A DNA stretch of 64,000 nucleotides, from NCBI GenBank assembly GCA_039654915.1, contig CM077597.1, positions 63,454,001 to 63,518,000 of the forward strand, in the 5' to 3' direction. Positions 45,341 through 58,033 of this stretch are shown piece after piece; the stretch's first letter is position 1; the number at the start of each line of letters is the position of its first letter. Under the pieces are notes generated by a model. The model was not told where the DNA came from and searched no databases. It was given only the letters and a program-made list of their open reading frames with translations. The stretch is from Aquilaria yunnanensis. Taxonomy: Eukaryota > Streptophyta > Magnoliopsida > Malvales > Thymelaeaceae. A program made the position numbers and the translations under genes.

Positions 45341-47012
45341 CCATATGTATGTATACCAAAAATATCTACTGAGATCCATAGTCCATTATGTATTACCTAC
45401 TCCGGGGTAGTTTAATTATGGTGCCAAAATTATGCATTTAGACTCCCAGGATTGGTAATATTCTGTAGGCCATCAGAACACTACCCTTAGTGTGGATACC
45501 CAAGTGACCCTTTTGGGCACTATGTAAACACATGCATATTGGTCCAACCATCACACACATATTCACATTTCATGCATACTACGGTAGCAAAGAAGGAAAA
45601 CATTAGCACAAGTCTTAATCTTGGCTACCACACATTAGGCAATCTTGCTAAGTTCTAGTGACCAGCTATTGCACCTGTAACTTCTACTAATAAACTGTGT
45701 CACTCTAGCCATGTACCCCCTATTTCCCTTGGTCCATTATCAAGTAGATACTTCAAGAAAACCAAGGAATTTTTTTTAACATCAATAGCCTATCTATGGA
45801 CCAAGTTATGAATTTTTTAAGTTGGTTGCAGAATTCTGACTAAATAAACAGTAACTTAGCCAATTTTTCAACGTCATATCTTTGGGTACAAGGCTCCAAA
45901 TTTAGAAATTCCAAATTCCAGTTCAACCTATAGATGTTCTCAAGATGTGATCAAAATTTGATACAAATATTCCTTCTACACATGGATATATAGAACTTTA
46001 ACTCCAGTGTCAAAATTTTGGTCACTTTATGACCATTTTGCCCATACAAAATTTCGTAAGTGTGCAAACACTTCATTCACAAGGGGAAAACCCACCAAAG
46101 CCATACTATATATGTCCATTACATATAAGAATTACATTCCCTTGCTTTTAACAATTTTATGTGGCCAAAACAGAATTTACAAGTAAGCAGCCCATCATTC
46201 ACACTTAGGCAGCTTTGCACCACATCACTTACATAGCCAAACATTACTCAAATGTTCACATACTTGTCCCATTTTACCTACACTACGTGTACATGCATAC
46301 ATGTACTACATAATGGTCTTAACTCATCTAAATATGTACCCTAAGTTACAGGAGTGCCTGAGACACAATGGACTCCAGAACAGGATGCTGGACAGCTACA
46401 TCACAACACAATAAGTATCACCATTAAAAATACCAAATGTGCTCCTAAAATAACCAAACTTTCCAGATCATAACTAGAAATATGGACATTCATGTACCTA
46501 AAATTTCAGATCAAAACTTAAACCACAAAGGTCAGTTTGAATGTGATCTTTCTGCTGGACTTGAAATGATAGAATTGAGGGGAGTAAGTTTCATTGAGAA
46601 ACTTAGTAAGGGTAACATTTGGATTCAGTAGGCTATGTGACCATCATTATAACCTACATCCAAAGACACTAAAACAAAAAAAACAAAATGTATATATACA
46701 AGATATAACAACCAAATACATCAACCATTCACAACCAACAAACACATGAAATGCAGCAGCAACAATAATCATAGATTAGTCCATAAAACACATAATAAAC
46801 ATAAATAAATCACTGTGGCAGCCCTCCTCAAGCTAAGGCTTGGTCTTACGAGGATTTTAACACTAGTTAGTACTGACTTTGGGCTCTAGAAACCCTCACT
46901 TTACTACCATCATTCTGCACTTCACACTAGGTCACAAAACCTTCAATAAGTACACTCCCCTCACTAAGCTTGGTTCATCAAGCTCATGGTTCTCTTCCAA
47001 GCTTAGCCCTAG
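45341..47012. other. Old unclassified repeat between F and C
   Basis: AT-rich, no ORF of note. The phrase style, with many short homopolymers and no coding frame, suggests part of an old LTR or untranslated retroelement region that received F at the left and C at the right (CCTAG, 47008-47012). TGTGGCAGCCC at 46814 could be an LTR start, but no partner is visible. Confidence 0.35.
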
Positions 47013-47781
47013 TGATAGCCGAAGGGCTGTCCCCTCTATCTGGCCGAACTCCCTACTGAGAGAATGGCCCGGAAACCTGGCGATTACCCGAGGAAGGGTG
47101 GAATCATGCACCTCGGAAGCAAAGCCGAAGATCCCGAGCTCAGGACGTCAGGAGACTTGAGGATACTATTAGCCCCCCGAGGTACTAAACAGATCGCCTT
47201 CGGTAGAGAAACACCCACTGGTGTGAGCCGAAGAAGATCCTCTGACATGTCGGGAGTACGGCAGGAGCATTTAAGGAGCCTCTGACATGTCGCCCAAACA
47301 CGCTACAGACCACCTTAAACGGCGGTCTGACGCGCCGACGCCATCCAGGTCACGTCACGACCTGTCCCGGTTCAAGGCTCAAGGAACCTGCCACCGGCTA
47401 CTTGTCCCCTACGCCCAGAAATCCAGAAGAGATCTGATCGAACACGTGTCACGATCTGAACGGGCTGGACACTCCTATAAATACCAGGAAACAAACCTGG
47501 GCAAGGGGACGGCCCCTTTGTGTAGACTCCTTTCCCTGAGAAAACACAAACAGGCAAGGCCTTTCTACCATTTTCAGTGCTCCTCCCTTGTTTCCTTTCA
47601 GGACACTGACTTGGGCATTGGAGGTTCCTCCCCAGAAACGCACCCCGGGGACCTCCTAACCCTCTTCTTCTGAGTTTTTTAGGCACGCTCCCCTGGGCAA
47701 TCTGACCTCCAGGCGGTCTCCCCCTCAGGAAGTCCCTCCACCAGTTACTATGTCATCCAACGAAGATGCCATCGGGCATCA
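47013..47781 (+). mobile_element. 5' LTR of element C (769 bp)
   Basis: Starts TGATAGCCGAAGGGCTGTC, ends GGGCATCA. G-box CACGTG at 47443-47448 and TATAAATA at 47476-47483. A perfect hairpin GATGCC-ATCG-GGCATC ends one base before the LTR end. The gag ATG (47750) is inside. Confidence 0.96.
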
Positions 47782-50700
47782 TTTGGCGCCGTCTGTGGGA
47801 ACCCGCTCTGAGGTCGCCATCGTTGAAACTCGGCATTCTAAGGACAAGGGACTCCTGAGGTCCCCGTCCGCGCCTGAGAACTAACAGGCTGCTGACCAAA
47901 CATTCCCAGGGACTTCTGTGCCCGAGGAAGACCCCACTCTTGTCATCACCATGAGTTTTCTGTGCGACTTTCAACGGTCTATTGTGGCTGAGATGGCACA
48001 GCAGATAGACCGAAGGTGGCCCCAACAAACTCAGGCCCAAAGGCCCCCCTCACCAGCACGCCCTCGGGAGAAAAGCCCCAAATCAACCCATCGCAGTTCT
48101 GGAAGCGGAGATCCGCGTGAAGAGTCTTCTACCGAAGACATACCCCTCGGGAAACAACCTGTGGGACAAACAGGGTCCAAACGATCCAAAGTCTCACAAC
48201 GAAGGAGTTCGTCACCTGAGGCGAGGTCTTTGTCCCCCCGACGCCGAACTCACTCCCCGAAGAGGCGCCGGCAATCTCCCTGCCCAGGAGAAGAGCCTAA
48301 CGCCACGGTGCTTATGGAGAAGATACTAGCAAGACTAGACAGGGTGGAGAAACAGGTAGCCCGCAAACCCATCTGGACTAGACTGTCGGGAACCTTCTGT
48401 GAAGATGAGTCCTCATTCATCCAGGCCGTAGTTGAGGCAGCCATGCCAGGCGACTTCAGAGTACCTCGGCTGGAGATTTATGATGGCCGCACTGATCCAC
48501 AGCCCGATCTGACCAAGTACAGACGCAACATGATAATGCACGGTGCTGACGACACTACCATGTGCAAATGCTTCGAAGTCACCCTCACGGGACCAGCAAC
48601 GGCGTGGTATAATTCATTGCCTCCTGGAACCATCATGGAGTTCCAGGAGTTATCCACGGTCTTCACGCAGCAATTTATTGGAAGTCGGCCAACGGCGAAG
48701 ATGCCTGTCCAGATGTTCGACATAGAGCAAAGAAATGGAGAAACCATCCGCGACTATGTCGAAAGGTTCAACAGGGAAGCTCTAAGCGTCCCGAACTTTC
48801 GACATGAAATACGCATCCTCGCCATGACGCGGGGCCTTCGAAGAGACTCACAGCTGTTTTACGAGTTCTCTAAGGACCCCCCGGACACCCTCCGCAAATT
48901 TTACCGAAGGGCCGAACAGCACATGACCGCCGAGGAGCTGAGAATGGGCGGGCCGAAGTCCGATCACGCCCGCGCCAAGGGGTCTAACCAGCAAACTCGG
49001 CAACAAACCGAATAGGGAGGCCGACCTCGGAGAATGAGGCGAAGGAAACTCCCAATTTTCACGCCCCTGAACACTACAATGACAAACATCCTTATGACAA
49101 TGGAAAGGCAAGGGACGCAGATTCGGCGACCAAGGGCCATGACCGCTGACAACAAGAAAAACATAAAGAAGTTCTGCCAGTTTCACCGCGACCACGGCCA
49201 CGACACCGAAGACTGCTTCCAACTGAAGAAGTACATAGAGTCGCTGATAAAACTGGGCCAACTTCGACGATATCTGCGGATGCCTTCCCCGAAAGGAAGA
49301 AAAGATGAGGAAGAAAAGGCCGAGGATGAGGACTATGATTCTGATAGACGGAGGAACCGAAGTCCGAAAAGGCGTCCTCCACCACCGGCCGGTGTAATTC
49401 AGACAATCACGACGGGGCTCCCATCCTGGGAAAGAAAGAGGAAGGCCAGAGAGATAGCCGTCATGGAATATCAGTGTCCGGCAAAGAAACTGGCCCGCAA
49501 GGACGGATCCACCGTCATCTTTCCCCATGACGATCCGCTGCTGATCATGTCGAGGATAGGGAATTGGGACGTCAAGAGAGTGCTGCTTGACGATGGATCG
49601 AATGCTGACGTCCTGTTCTCGCACTTATTGCGGAACTTGGGCATATTTTCCAGTGACCTCAAGCCTGTCACCTCGCCTACCTTTGGCGTAGGACCGTCCG
49701 AGCTGCCCGTCCTTGGATGGAGCGATCTCCCCTTAATGATGAAAGGAACTTCGGTGGATGGGACTGCTGAATTATATGCCTCCACAATGGCGAGGTTTAT
49801 TGTCATGGATGTCCCTTCATCGTACAATGCCATCCTTGGAAGACAGACACAGGGAAATCTGCACATTCGCCCTGAAGTGAAATACTTAACTGTCACTTTC
49901 ACCACTAAGGATGGAGATGCAGAGATCTTTATAGATCAAGGCGAAGTAAGAAAGGTGTTTGTCAAGACACGAAAAGCTCCGACAAACAACTTCGCACAAA
50001 CAATGGAGGCAAAGGCACCAGAGAAAGGCAAAGAAGAAGATCCCGCGAAAGTAGAAATGGAAACAGTAGAACTTGTCCCTGGTCAATCTACCCGAATAGG
50101 GAAGAGCTTGGCCGAAGGTGACAAGGAAAAACTTGTATTTTTTCTACTGGAAAATAAAGATCTGTTTGCCTACTCGCCGAAAGATATGCCAGGGGTGAAC
50201 CCTAGAGTAATACAACATAGCCTCAAAGTAAGCCCGGGAGCAGAACCTGTCCGACAAAAGAAACGGGGCATCTCAGCCCATAGGAATAACTTCGTCAAAA
50301 CCGAAGTCCAGTGCCTGCTAGACGCTGAGGTCATCAGGGAGGTCAGGTACCCCGAATGGTTAAGCAACGTGGTCATTGCCATAAAAGAAGGCAGCAGTAA
50401 GCTCCGGATGTGCATCGACTTCAGAAACTTGAACGATGCTTGCCCGAAAGACTCATACCCTCTCCCACCAATAGATCAGTTGGTAGACTCGACTGCCGAA
50501 TACGGGCTCCTAAGTTTTCTAGACGCCTTCAGTAGGTATCATCAAATAAGGATGGACCCTGAAGATGAAGAAAAAACTGCCTTCATCACCGAAGGAGGAA
50601 CATACTGTTACGTCAGAATGCCCTTCAGGCTAAAAAACGCAGGAGCCACCTACCAAAGGTTGATGAACAAGGTCTTTAAGGACCAAATGCGGAGAAACAT

Positions 50701-53247
50701 GGAAGTGTATGTCGACGACATGATAGTCAAGAGCAAGCTGCCTGACAGCCACGTCGTGGATCTAAAGGAAACCTTTCACCAACTCAGAGCCTTTGGGATC
50801 CGTCTCAATCCCGAAAAATGCATCTTCGGGGTGACCTCGGGAAAATTCCTTGGGTACATGGTATCTGAAAGAGGCATCGATGCTAACCCGGAAAAAATTA
50901 AGGCTCTGCTCGAGTTCCGAACTCCTACCACTATAAAAGATGTGCAGAGACTCACCGGAAGGATAACCTCCCTTAGCAGGTTTATTTCCAGATACGGAGA
51001 TCGGTGTCGACCATTCTTCAAAGTTCTCACCAAGGCAGCAAAAAAGGAGGACAACCTCGGAAGGAATGATCATCCTTGGAATGAAGACTGCCACAAGGCC
51101 TGGGAAGAACTCAAAATCTACTTGGCCAGCCTGCCTACCCTGCGACAACCTCGCGAAGGAGAGCCCCTCGTGTTATACCTCGCCATCACAGAGAAAGCTG
51201 TGAGCTCGGTCCTTGTGAAAGAAGAAGGGCCAAAGTAATGGCCGGTCTATTATGTAAGCAAGTCCCTGCATGGTGCCGAGGTTAGGTATCCTTTGTTGCA
51301 AAAAGCAATATACACCTTGGTGCTAGTAGGGAGAAGGCTACGACCATACTTTCAGGCTCACCCTATCATCGTCCGAAGTAGTCTACCACTACGGGATGTC
51401 ATGAGAAAAGTTGATCATTCTGGAAGGCTTTCCAAGTGGTGTATAGAGCTTGGCGAACACGATATCACTTATGAACCTCAGAAGGCCATAAAAGCTCAGG
51501 CACTGGCAGACTTCAATGCCGAAGTGCCCACCACTGAGGGTAGCCACCTAGATCCAAATGAAGGTGAGCCATATTGGACCTTGCATGTTGACGGAGCTTC
51601 GGGTTCCGAACAACAAGGAGCTGGGGTAATTATCAGAGGCCCCGAAGGCCTAGAGGTAATGAAGGCCATCAAGTTCAGCTTCAACGTCACGAACAATGTG
51701 GCTGAGTATGAAGCCCTCATAGCGGGATTGCGCCTAGCCAGAAAAATTGGCGTGAGAAACTTAAAGGCTCACAGCGATTCCCAGCTAGTGGTCCGACAGA
51801 CGGCAGGAGACTATGGGGCAAAGGACCCAACCTTGGCAAAATACCACGAATTGGTATCAAAGCTCATTCAGGAGTTTGACACCGTATGGATCGAAAACGT
51901 ACCTCGGCAAAATAACACTGAGGCAGATTGCTTGGCGAAATAAAAAACGTACACCGAGGTGCTAGACCATCCGAGCATCAAAGTGCTGAGCATAGTAACC
52001 TCGGGAAAAGGATGGAAAGACCCAATAAAAAGCTATCTTGCAGGAAATGTGCTTCCCGAGGACCCCGGTGACACTGCGAAACTGTGAAGACCCTCAGGCC
52101 GATTCTTCCTAATCGGTGAAGAGCTGTATCGGCAGGGATACTCAAACCTGCTGCAAAGGTGTGTAGACGAAGAGGATATAGAAATGATCCTCGAAGAAGT
52201 CCACGTAGGCGTTTGTGGTTCGTACAGCGGAACCGACGCCCTTGCAGCAGTAATACTTCACCAAGGATACTTCTAGCCTACCCTGAGAAAGGACGCAAGG
52301 CAGTTCATCCGGAAATGCGGTAGTTGCCAGAGACACGCGAATATCCAGAGGACACCCTCAGAAATGGCAACTTCGGCTGACTATCCCTGGCCCTTCGCAG
52401 TCTGGGGCATAGACCTCATTGGGCCGCTCCCCACAGCGCCTGGAGGCGTGAAATTCTGCGTGGTAGCAGTAGACTATTTCTCCAAATGGGTTGAGGCAGA
52501 ACCACTAGCAACTATCTCGGCAAAAGAAGTGCAGAAGTTCGTGTGGAAGAACATCGTATGTAGATTTGGCATACCGAGGGTACTAGTAGCTGACAATGGA
52601 TCCCAGTTCATAGACAAAGGATTCCAAGAATTTATCAGCGACCTCGGAATAAAGATGCACTTCGCCCCAGTTGCTCACCCCCAAAGCAATGGGCAGGTAG
52701 AAGTATCTAATAGGACCATGAAAGATGGTCTGAAAAAGAGACTGGGGGAAGCAAAAAGGAAATGACCAGGAGAACTCCAAAGCGTATTATGGAGCTACCG
52801 AACAACACCCCGAAGAGCCACAGGGGAAACGCCTTTTTCGCTAGTCTTCGGTACAGAGGCCATCATTCCAATTGAGGTAGTACGACCATCAGTACGGGTG
52901 CAAGTGTTCGATGAAAGTGGAAATGACCTCGGCCTAAGAACAAAGCTTGACCTCGTCGGCGAACACAGAGAAATAGCCAAGCTGAAAAGAAAAGCTTTTC
53001 AGCAAAGAGTGGCCGCGGCCATAAATTTACGAGCCAGGCCAAAAGGGATCAAGAAGGGAGACCTCGTTCTCCGAAAGGCTGACTTTGCACCCTGAAGGAC
53101 ATCCCACGGAGTACTTCACGGAATTGGGAAGGACCTTATCTGGTTCTTGTCGAAGTACGAAAAGGCGTGTACAGACTCCGCGACGCCGATGGCATAGAAT
53201 TAAAAAATACTTGGCATTCAGATGCCTTGAACAAATTCTATGCTTAA
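47750..53247 (+). pseudogene. gag-pol of element C (eight nonsense codons, one late frameshift)
   Basis: A single frame from ATG 47750 to 53095 carries Gag (PATAWYNSLPPG, CQFHRDHGHDTEDC), protease (LLDDGSNADVL), RT (YVDDMIVK), RNase H, archaeal-type RNase H (HVDGASG, HSDSQ, EADCLAK) and integrase (WGIDLIG, VADNGSQF, NGQVEVSNRT). Stops begin at 47882, 49013, 51236, 51941, 52085, 52274, 52763 and 53093. By comparison with A and B, seven of the eight replace Gln, Arg or Trp codons through a C-to-T or G-to-A change. No indel shifts the frame until about 53120, in the last 40 codons. RT also has FSRYHQ where FSGYHQ is usual. This copy cannot make functional Pol. Confidence 0.93.
47784..47801 (+). 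promoter_or_regulatory. Primer binding site of element C
   Basis: TGGCGCCGTCTGTGGGAA, two bases after the LTR; translated as part of the gag frame (LAPSVG). Confidence 0.85.
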
Positions 53248-53614
53248 GGTTTCGTGGAAGAATTGTGTTGTACAAATTAGAGAAATTCTTGAAGTACAAA
53301 ACCAGAATTCCACAAAGGTGCTCGCCGAAAAAAGCGCAGATGATTTCCCGAAGTCCTTTGAGCAATCATTATTGGGAACAATGGGAAATAGCGAATCGCG
53401 CAAAAGATACTCGCCATAACAAATGCAGATGCCGTTTCCCGAAGTCTTTTGAGCGAATGTGTTCGGGGCAAAGGGAAATGAAAAAACTCGCAAAAAGACT
53501 TAGCAAAAAAATCTTCATTAAAGATAAACCAGCTTACAAAGAAGAAGGATTGCCAGAAGGAAGAAGAAGAGAAAAAAAAAAAGAACTAGGAAAAGGCGAA
53601 GGCCCTAGAAGAGA
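53248..53614. repeat. Convergent 3' region of element C with degenerate repeats
   Basis: Two to three copies of the minus-strand core CCCGAACACATTCGCTCAAA followed by CTTCGGGAAA lie around 53340-53480; they correspond to the 55-bp array of A. A purine-rich stretch (53550-53610) follows. No gene. Confidence 0.65.
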
Positions 53615-55990
53615 CTAAGGATTCTCGGCGTCCCGAGAGCCACCAGTCCTTGCATCCTTCTCCACCACCTTGGGCGCCAGGAAAGAAGAAGGCAGGTTCA
53701 GATGCTCGATCTTGGACCAGGACCACCAAGGCCCCTCGGGAATCTTCAAAGCCTCCAAAAAAAAGAGGTCCAGATCTGGGAACCTCTGAAGGACTTGGTG
53801 CCGAGCGAGGCAAAACCCGTCCTGGAAAGCGACCTTAGTCATCTGGTCAGATTTATCCTTCTCGACCTCCAGGTCTTCGAGCTCATCCTTCAGGTCTGCG
53901 ACCTCCTTCTTCAGCGCCTTTATCCTTTTCTTCTTCTCAGGCTCCTTCTTCAAGGAATTGACCTCGGCATGAACCGCATTCTTATCAATCAGCAACCTCG
54001 CCAGAAGTTCTTCAGACTCCGATTTTGACTTTAGAAGCGCTTTGTTGGCCGAAAGCAGTCTCGCCACCTTGGAGCCGAGGTCAGAAATCTTTTGGGAGGA
54101 GTCCTTCAAAATCTCTTCTTTTTCCTGCCGAAGGGCGGCAACCTCCTTCTCCGCAGCATCAGCCAGCTACAGGTTCTTGACGACCAGTTCCGAACACATG
54201 GCCTTCGTTTTCTCTAGGGCCTCTAAGACCGAGTTTCGGAACTGCGTCTGCCTGGCCACCCGAACTCTGAGGTAGCCAGCGTATGCCAGCAGCTGCAAAA
54301 AGATGAAGGCGAGGTCAGTAAGAGCCAAACACTTAGAAAAAATTCTTCAAGGGCAAACCAGCATACCTGGGCAGCGTGCTCGGTAACCTTCACTGCGAGG
54401 GTGTCATCGCTCGGATGAGCCGCCGCAATAGCCTTGAAGGAGGCCTCAGTAAGCACCCCCTTCGGGATCTCCTTAGCCATTTGGGGACAGTCTCCGGAGA
54501 ACAAATTCATGTCCTCCGTAAACGACCAAAAAGGCTCCTTCGGGATTTTCCCTTTTGGGGACTTTGGCATCATGGAGGGCTTGCTTCTCGGCGTGCTTGG
54601 CAGCCCAACTTGGAGTAAGTGACTCCTCTGCATGGCAAAACGGGCAGCTGGTGAGAACAAAAAGAACTTCGGAAAATAAAGGCATAACACTTCGGCGGAA
54701 AAAGCAAACCTGGCGGCACCTCGACGACGTCATAGTCAGAAGTCGGGGCCCCATCGGTAGAGATCCCCTTACCCTTGCATTTACGCCGCTCCTCAGCAGA
54801 AGGAGCCTCCACCACGGCATCCAAAAGATCCTACGACGGAGTGGGGCTCTGAGGAGGGACGTCGGCAGCAACCTCGGGAGGTGGAATGGCAGCGAACTCG
54901 GGCTCCTCGCTTTCCTTCCCAATACTTTCCAAAGAGGGAGGAATAATAGTCTTCTTCACCCGTTTAGCCGAAGGTCCAGCACCAGTGGTTTTCCGCCTTC
55001 GGGAAGCCGCCTTCTTCGTCTGTTCGCCCTTCTCAACCTGGCCAGAGAAGAGGGACTTGTAGAATGCAGCAGTGCCATCGCCCATCTCTGAAAAAGGAAG
55101 AAGACATCAGCGTAAGTCTGAGATGAAAGCTACAACAACAGTAGTAAGAGATAACTTACTCTCATAAAAAGTTTCATAAGAAACTTCCTCCCGAAGGAGC
55201 TACACCAACTAGGAATCCTTCCCGGCGATGGAAGGAGCTGGCATCTTGAGGTCCGTCTTGTACTCCTTCACTACCCCTAACTCCCGAAGAACCTCTTCGG
55301 TCATCAACTTCCAATTGATTGGGAAGGGGTAGAGAGAGCGCGAAGGGACCTCGGACCCCAGTCGGAAACGGCACGAATACGGCCGTCGAAGTCCGCGAAT
55401 ACGGGAGCCAACTCTGGAGTCAGCAGTATCCTCGGATCTACGACGTCCATCTTCAGCTTTCCCTGAGCTCACTTGGTCGGAACATGCGACTAGGCCTCCT
55501 CCATCTTCAGAAAGAAAAATTTCTATTGCCACCCTCGCCAGCTGTCCTTGGTGGCAAACGTGAACATATATTTCTTGCTCCCGGATCCCCGAGGTAGCAT
55601 AAAATAAAAGCCACCCTTCGGGACAACGAAGAGCTTGTAGTACTGCATGAAAATGATGAAGTGGGGTTCTATCCCGAAGACGCCACACATACAGAGGAAG
55701 GCGTTAAAATAACAGTACGAGTTTGAGGGAAGTTGATGTACGGCAATGCCATGGAATTGGTAAAAATCGCAAACCATCTTCAGAGGAGGGTACCGAAGTC
55801 CGGCCTTCAGCTGGGCTCGGAAAACGGTAACCTCGTTACTACGGTTTGAAAAACTAAAATGGTCAGATCGTGGAAGCCTCGTAACGGCATACGAGGGGAG
55901 AAAGAATTTTTTCTTCCACTTCTTTAGTTTTTTGAGGGTGGTGCAGCAAGGATGAGATAAAAGAGGCTGCCAGCTCTCGGGAATAGGCAT
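53615..55990 (-). pseudogene. Antisense additional ORF (aORF) of element C, disabled
   Basis: Homology to A and B gives exons 55990-55160, 55087-54710, 54627-54367 and 54292-53615 on the minus strand, with all splice-site dinucleotides kept. The product would start MPIPESWQPLL and end with DGFCLARHQ and a Pro-rich tail. Exon 1 has a stop after DSWRGWQ, a net one-base loss and a stop near 55213. Exon 2 has a stop near 54833, exon 3 is one base longer than in A and B (261 against 260), and exon 4 has a stop near 54167. Splice signals have outlived the reading frame. Confidence 0.85.
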
Positions 55991-56248
55991 ATTGGCAGAA
56001 AAATGGATTCGGAAAAAAGCAAGAAAACAAGTTCCGGAAAAAACTCTAAAAATCAGAAGAGTCTGGAAAACAAGAACCCACCAAAAGACTTGCCAAAATC
56101 CGGGTTTGAAGTCGCCGTCGTGAAAGATTGCCGGAAAAACTCTGATAAAACAGCTCCGCCACAAAAAGCAAGAAAAAGCGCAAAAGCAGTGGCAAGCAGG
56201 GAAAAGAGCAGAAGCAAAAGCAAAAGGGGAACTTATGATGGAATGGGC

Positions 56249-56256
56249 TATATATA
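56249..56256 (-). promoter_or_regulatory. TATA box of the aORF in element C
   Basis: TATATATA within the palindrome GGGCTATATATAGCCC, about 260 bp upstream of the aORF start. Because the motif is palindromic it could act on either strand. Confidence 0.6.
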
Positions 56257-56670
56257 GCCCGAAAGTGGCTAGTCGAATCGGCGTCATAAGTACCCTTTCA
56301 AGGCAAACCGTCACCATAACTGCTCTCTGCGCCCGAAAAGACGCGCTCTCTGTAACCGACATGACTCCCCTCAAATGACAGCATGCCACGTGTCAGCCGC
56401 CGCGCCAAAATAGGGGACGCGCCTTCTGACATCCCTAAAAAACTGGGACGCGCCGCTTAGATTGACACGCCTGGTCATAAGACACGACATTACACAGACC
56501 TACAAAAAGAGATAAGTAGATTGCCTCAAAGACACCAAAAGACAGGCTATGGCCGAACAGCCCATAACTTAGGGCAAAAGGTGCATCTTCGGAAAAGCTT
56601 GTGCTCCCTGAGAAACTCCCAAAGAACATCCTCGGAAAGACTGTATAACCGAAGTTGTCACTTCGGCTTT
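56257..56670. other. Untranslated region between aORF promoter and polypurine tract of element C
   Basis: Corresponds to 22376-22904 in B. Contains further G-box-like CCACGTGTC (56389-56397). No coding sequence. Confidence 0.5.
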
Positions 56671-56685
56671 CCAGAGGGGGGCATG
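56671..56685 (+). promoter_or_regulatory. Polypurine tract of element C
   Basis: CCAGAGGGGGGCATG, directly before the 3' LTR. Confidence 0.85.
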
Positions 56686-57455
56686 TGATAGCCGAAGGGC
56701 TGTCCCCTCTATTTGGCCGAACTCCCTGCCGAGAGAATGGCCCGGAAACCTGACGATTACCCGAGGAAAGGTGGAATCACGCACCTCAGAAGCAAAGCCG
56801 AAGATCTCGAGCTCGGGACGTCAGGAGACTTGAGGATACTATTAGCCCCCCGAGGTACTAAACAGATCGCCTTCGGTAGAGAAACACCCACTGGTGCAAG
56901 CCGAAGAAGATCCTCTGACATGTCGGGAGTACGGCAGGAGCATTTAAGGAGCCTCTGACATGTCGCCCAGACACGCTACAGACCACCTCAAACGGCGGTC
57001 TGACACGCCAACGCCATCCAGGTCACGTCACGACCTGTCCCGGTTCAAGGCTCAAGGAACCTGCCACCGGCTACTTGTCCCCTACGCCCAGAAATCCAGA
57101 AGAGATCTGACCGAACACGTGTCATGATCTGAACGGGCTGGACACTCCTATAAATACCAAGAAACAAACCTGGGCAAGGGGACGGCCCCCCTGGCTAGAC
57201 CCCTCTCCCTGAGAAAACACAAACAGGCAAGGCCTTTTCTACCATTTTCAGTGCTCCTCCCTTGTTCCCTTTCAGGGCACTAACTTGGGCGTCGGAGGTT
57301 CCTCCCCGGAAACGCACCCCGGGGACCTCCTAACCCTCTTCTTCTGAGTTTTTCAGGCACGCTCCCCTGGGCAATCTGACCTCCAGGCGGTTTCCCCCTC
57401 AGGAAGTCCCTCCACCAGTTACTATGTCATCCAACGAAGATGCTGCCGGGCATCA
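56686..57455 (+). mobile_element. 3' LTR of element C (770 bp)
   Basis: TGATAGCC to GGGCATCA, G-box 57116-57121, TATAAATA 57149-57156. Followed by the TSD CCTAG. Confidence 0.96.
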
Positions 57456-57460
57456 CCTAG

Positions 57461-58033
57461 CTCCATGGATGTTTGAAAATTACAGAAAATAGTCCATGAG
57501 AGCAAGAGAACCCTTACCATGATGGGTATGCTGAAATTGGAGCTTGATCATAGGTGCACTCAAGCAATAGCACCAAATAGCTTCCAATTACTTCCTTTGG
57601 CCACTTAAACGAGCTTAAATGAGCTTAAGGGCACAAAACACACTTAACAAGCTTAACCTTGGTTTATGTCATTTTCCATCTCACTAATTATGGTTTATTT
57701 GTCTTAAACTCATTGGTACACATGTGCCCAACATTTTTTACTATTTATCAAGTCTTGGCTGGCTCCCCCATGGTGGGATAATTCCACAATTCCACCCTTT
57801 GACTTAAGTCAAAAACTTGAACACCTTAAGGTTTACACTAGGACATTTAGGTCCTTAATGCGTTTAGTGTTTCCTTTGTCCAAACTTGTCTTCCATGAGC
57901 AATTTGGTCCTCCAATAGCACTTTTATGCCATTCATACCCTTCCCAAAACTCTCCAAGTCTCTTTCTTGACAGTTTTGCAATTGAGTACCTGAATTTCCA
58001 AAACCTTACAAAAAAGTCCATAGGTTGCTTGAC
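57461..58033. other. Old unclassified repeat between C and H
   Basis: Continues the sequence interrupted by C at 47012. AT-rich, no supported gene; ORFs at 57833-58165 lack recognisable motifs and one overlaps the H boundary. Confidence 0.35.

Larger units (their letters stand above)
47008..57460 (+). mobile_element. Complete Tat-lineage Ty3/gypsy element C with target-site duplications
   Basis: The element (47013-57455, 10,443 bp) is flanked by CCTAG at 47008-47012 and 57456-57460. LTRs of about 770 bp enclose plus-strand gag-pol and a minus-strand aORF. In the first 340 bp of the LTRs I count about 15 differences, all transitions. It is therefore clearly older than B. It has the same layout as A and B in the opposite orientation. 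Confidence 0.97.

Noticed and set aside
46814..47012. Possible chromovirus LTR start (TGTGGCAGCCC)
   Set aside because: No partner LTR, primer binding site or duplication is visible.
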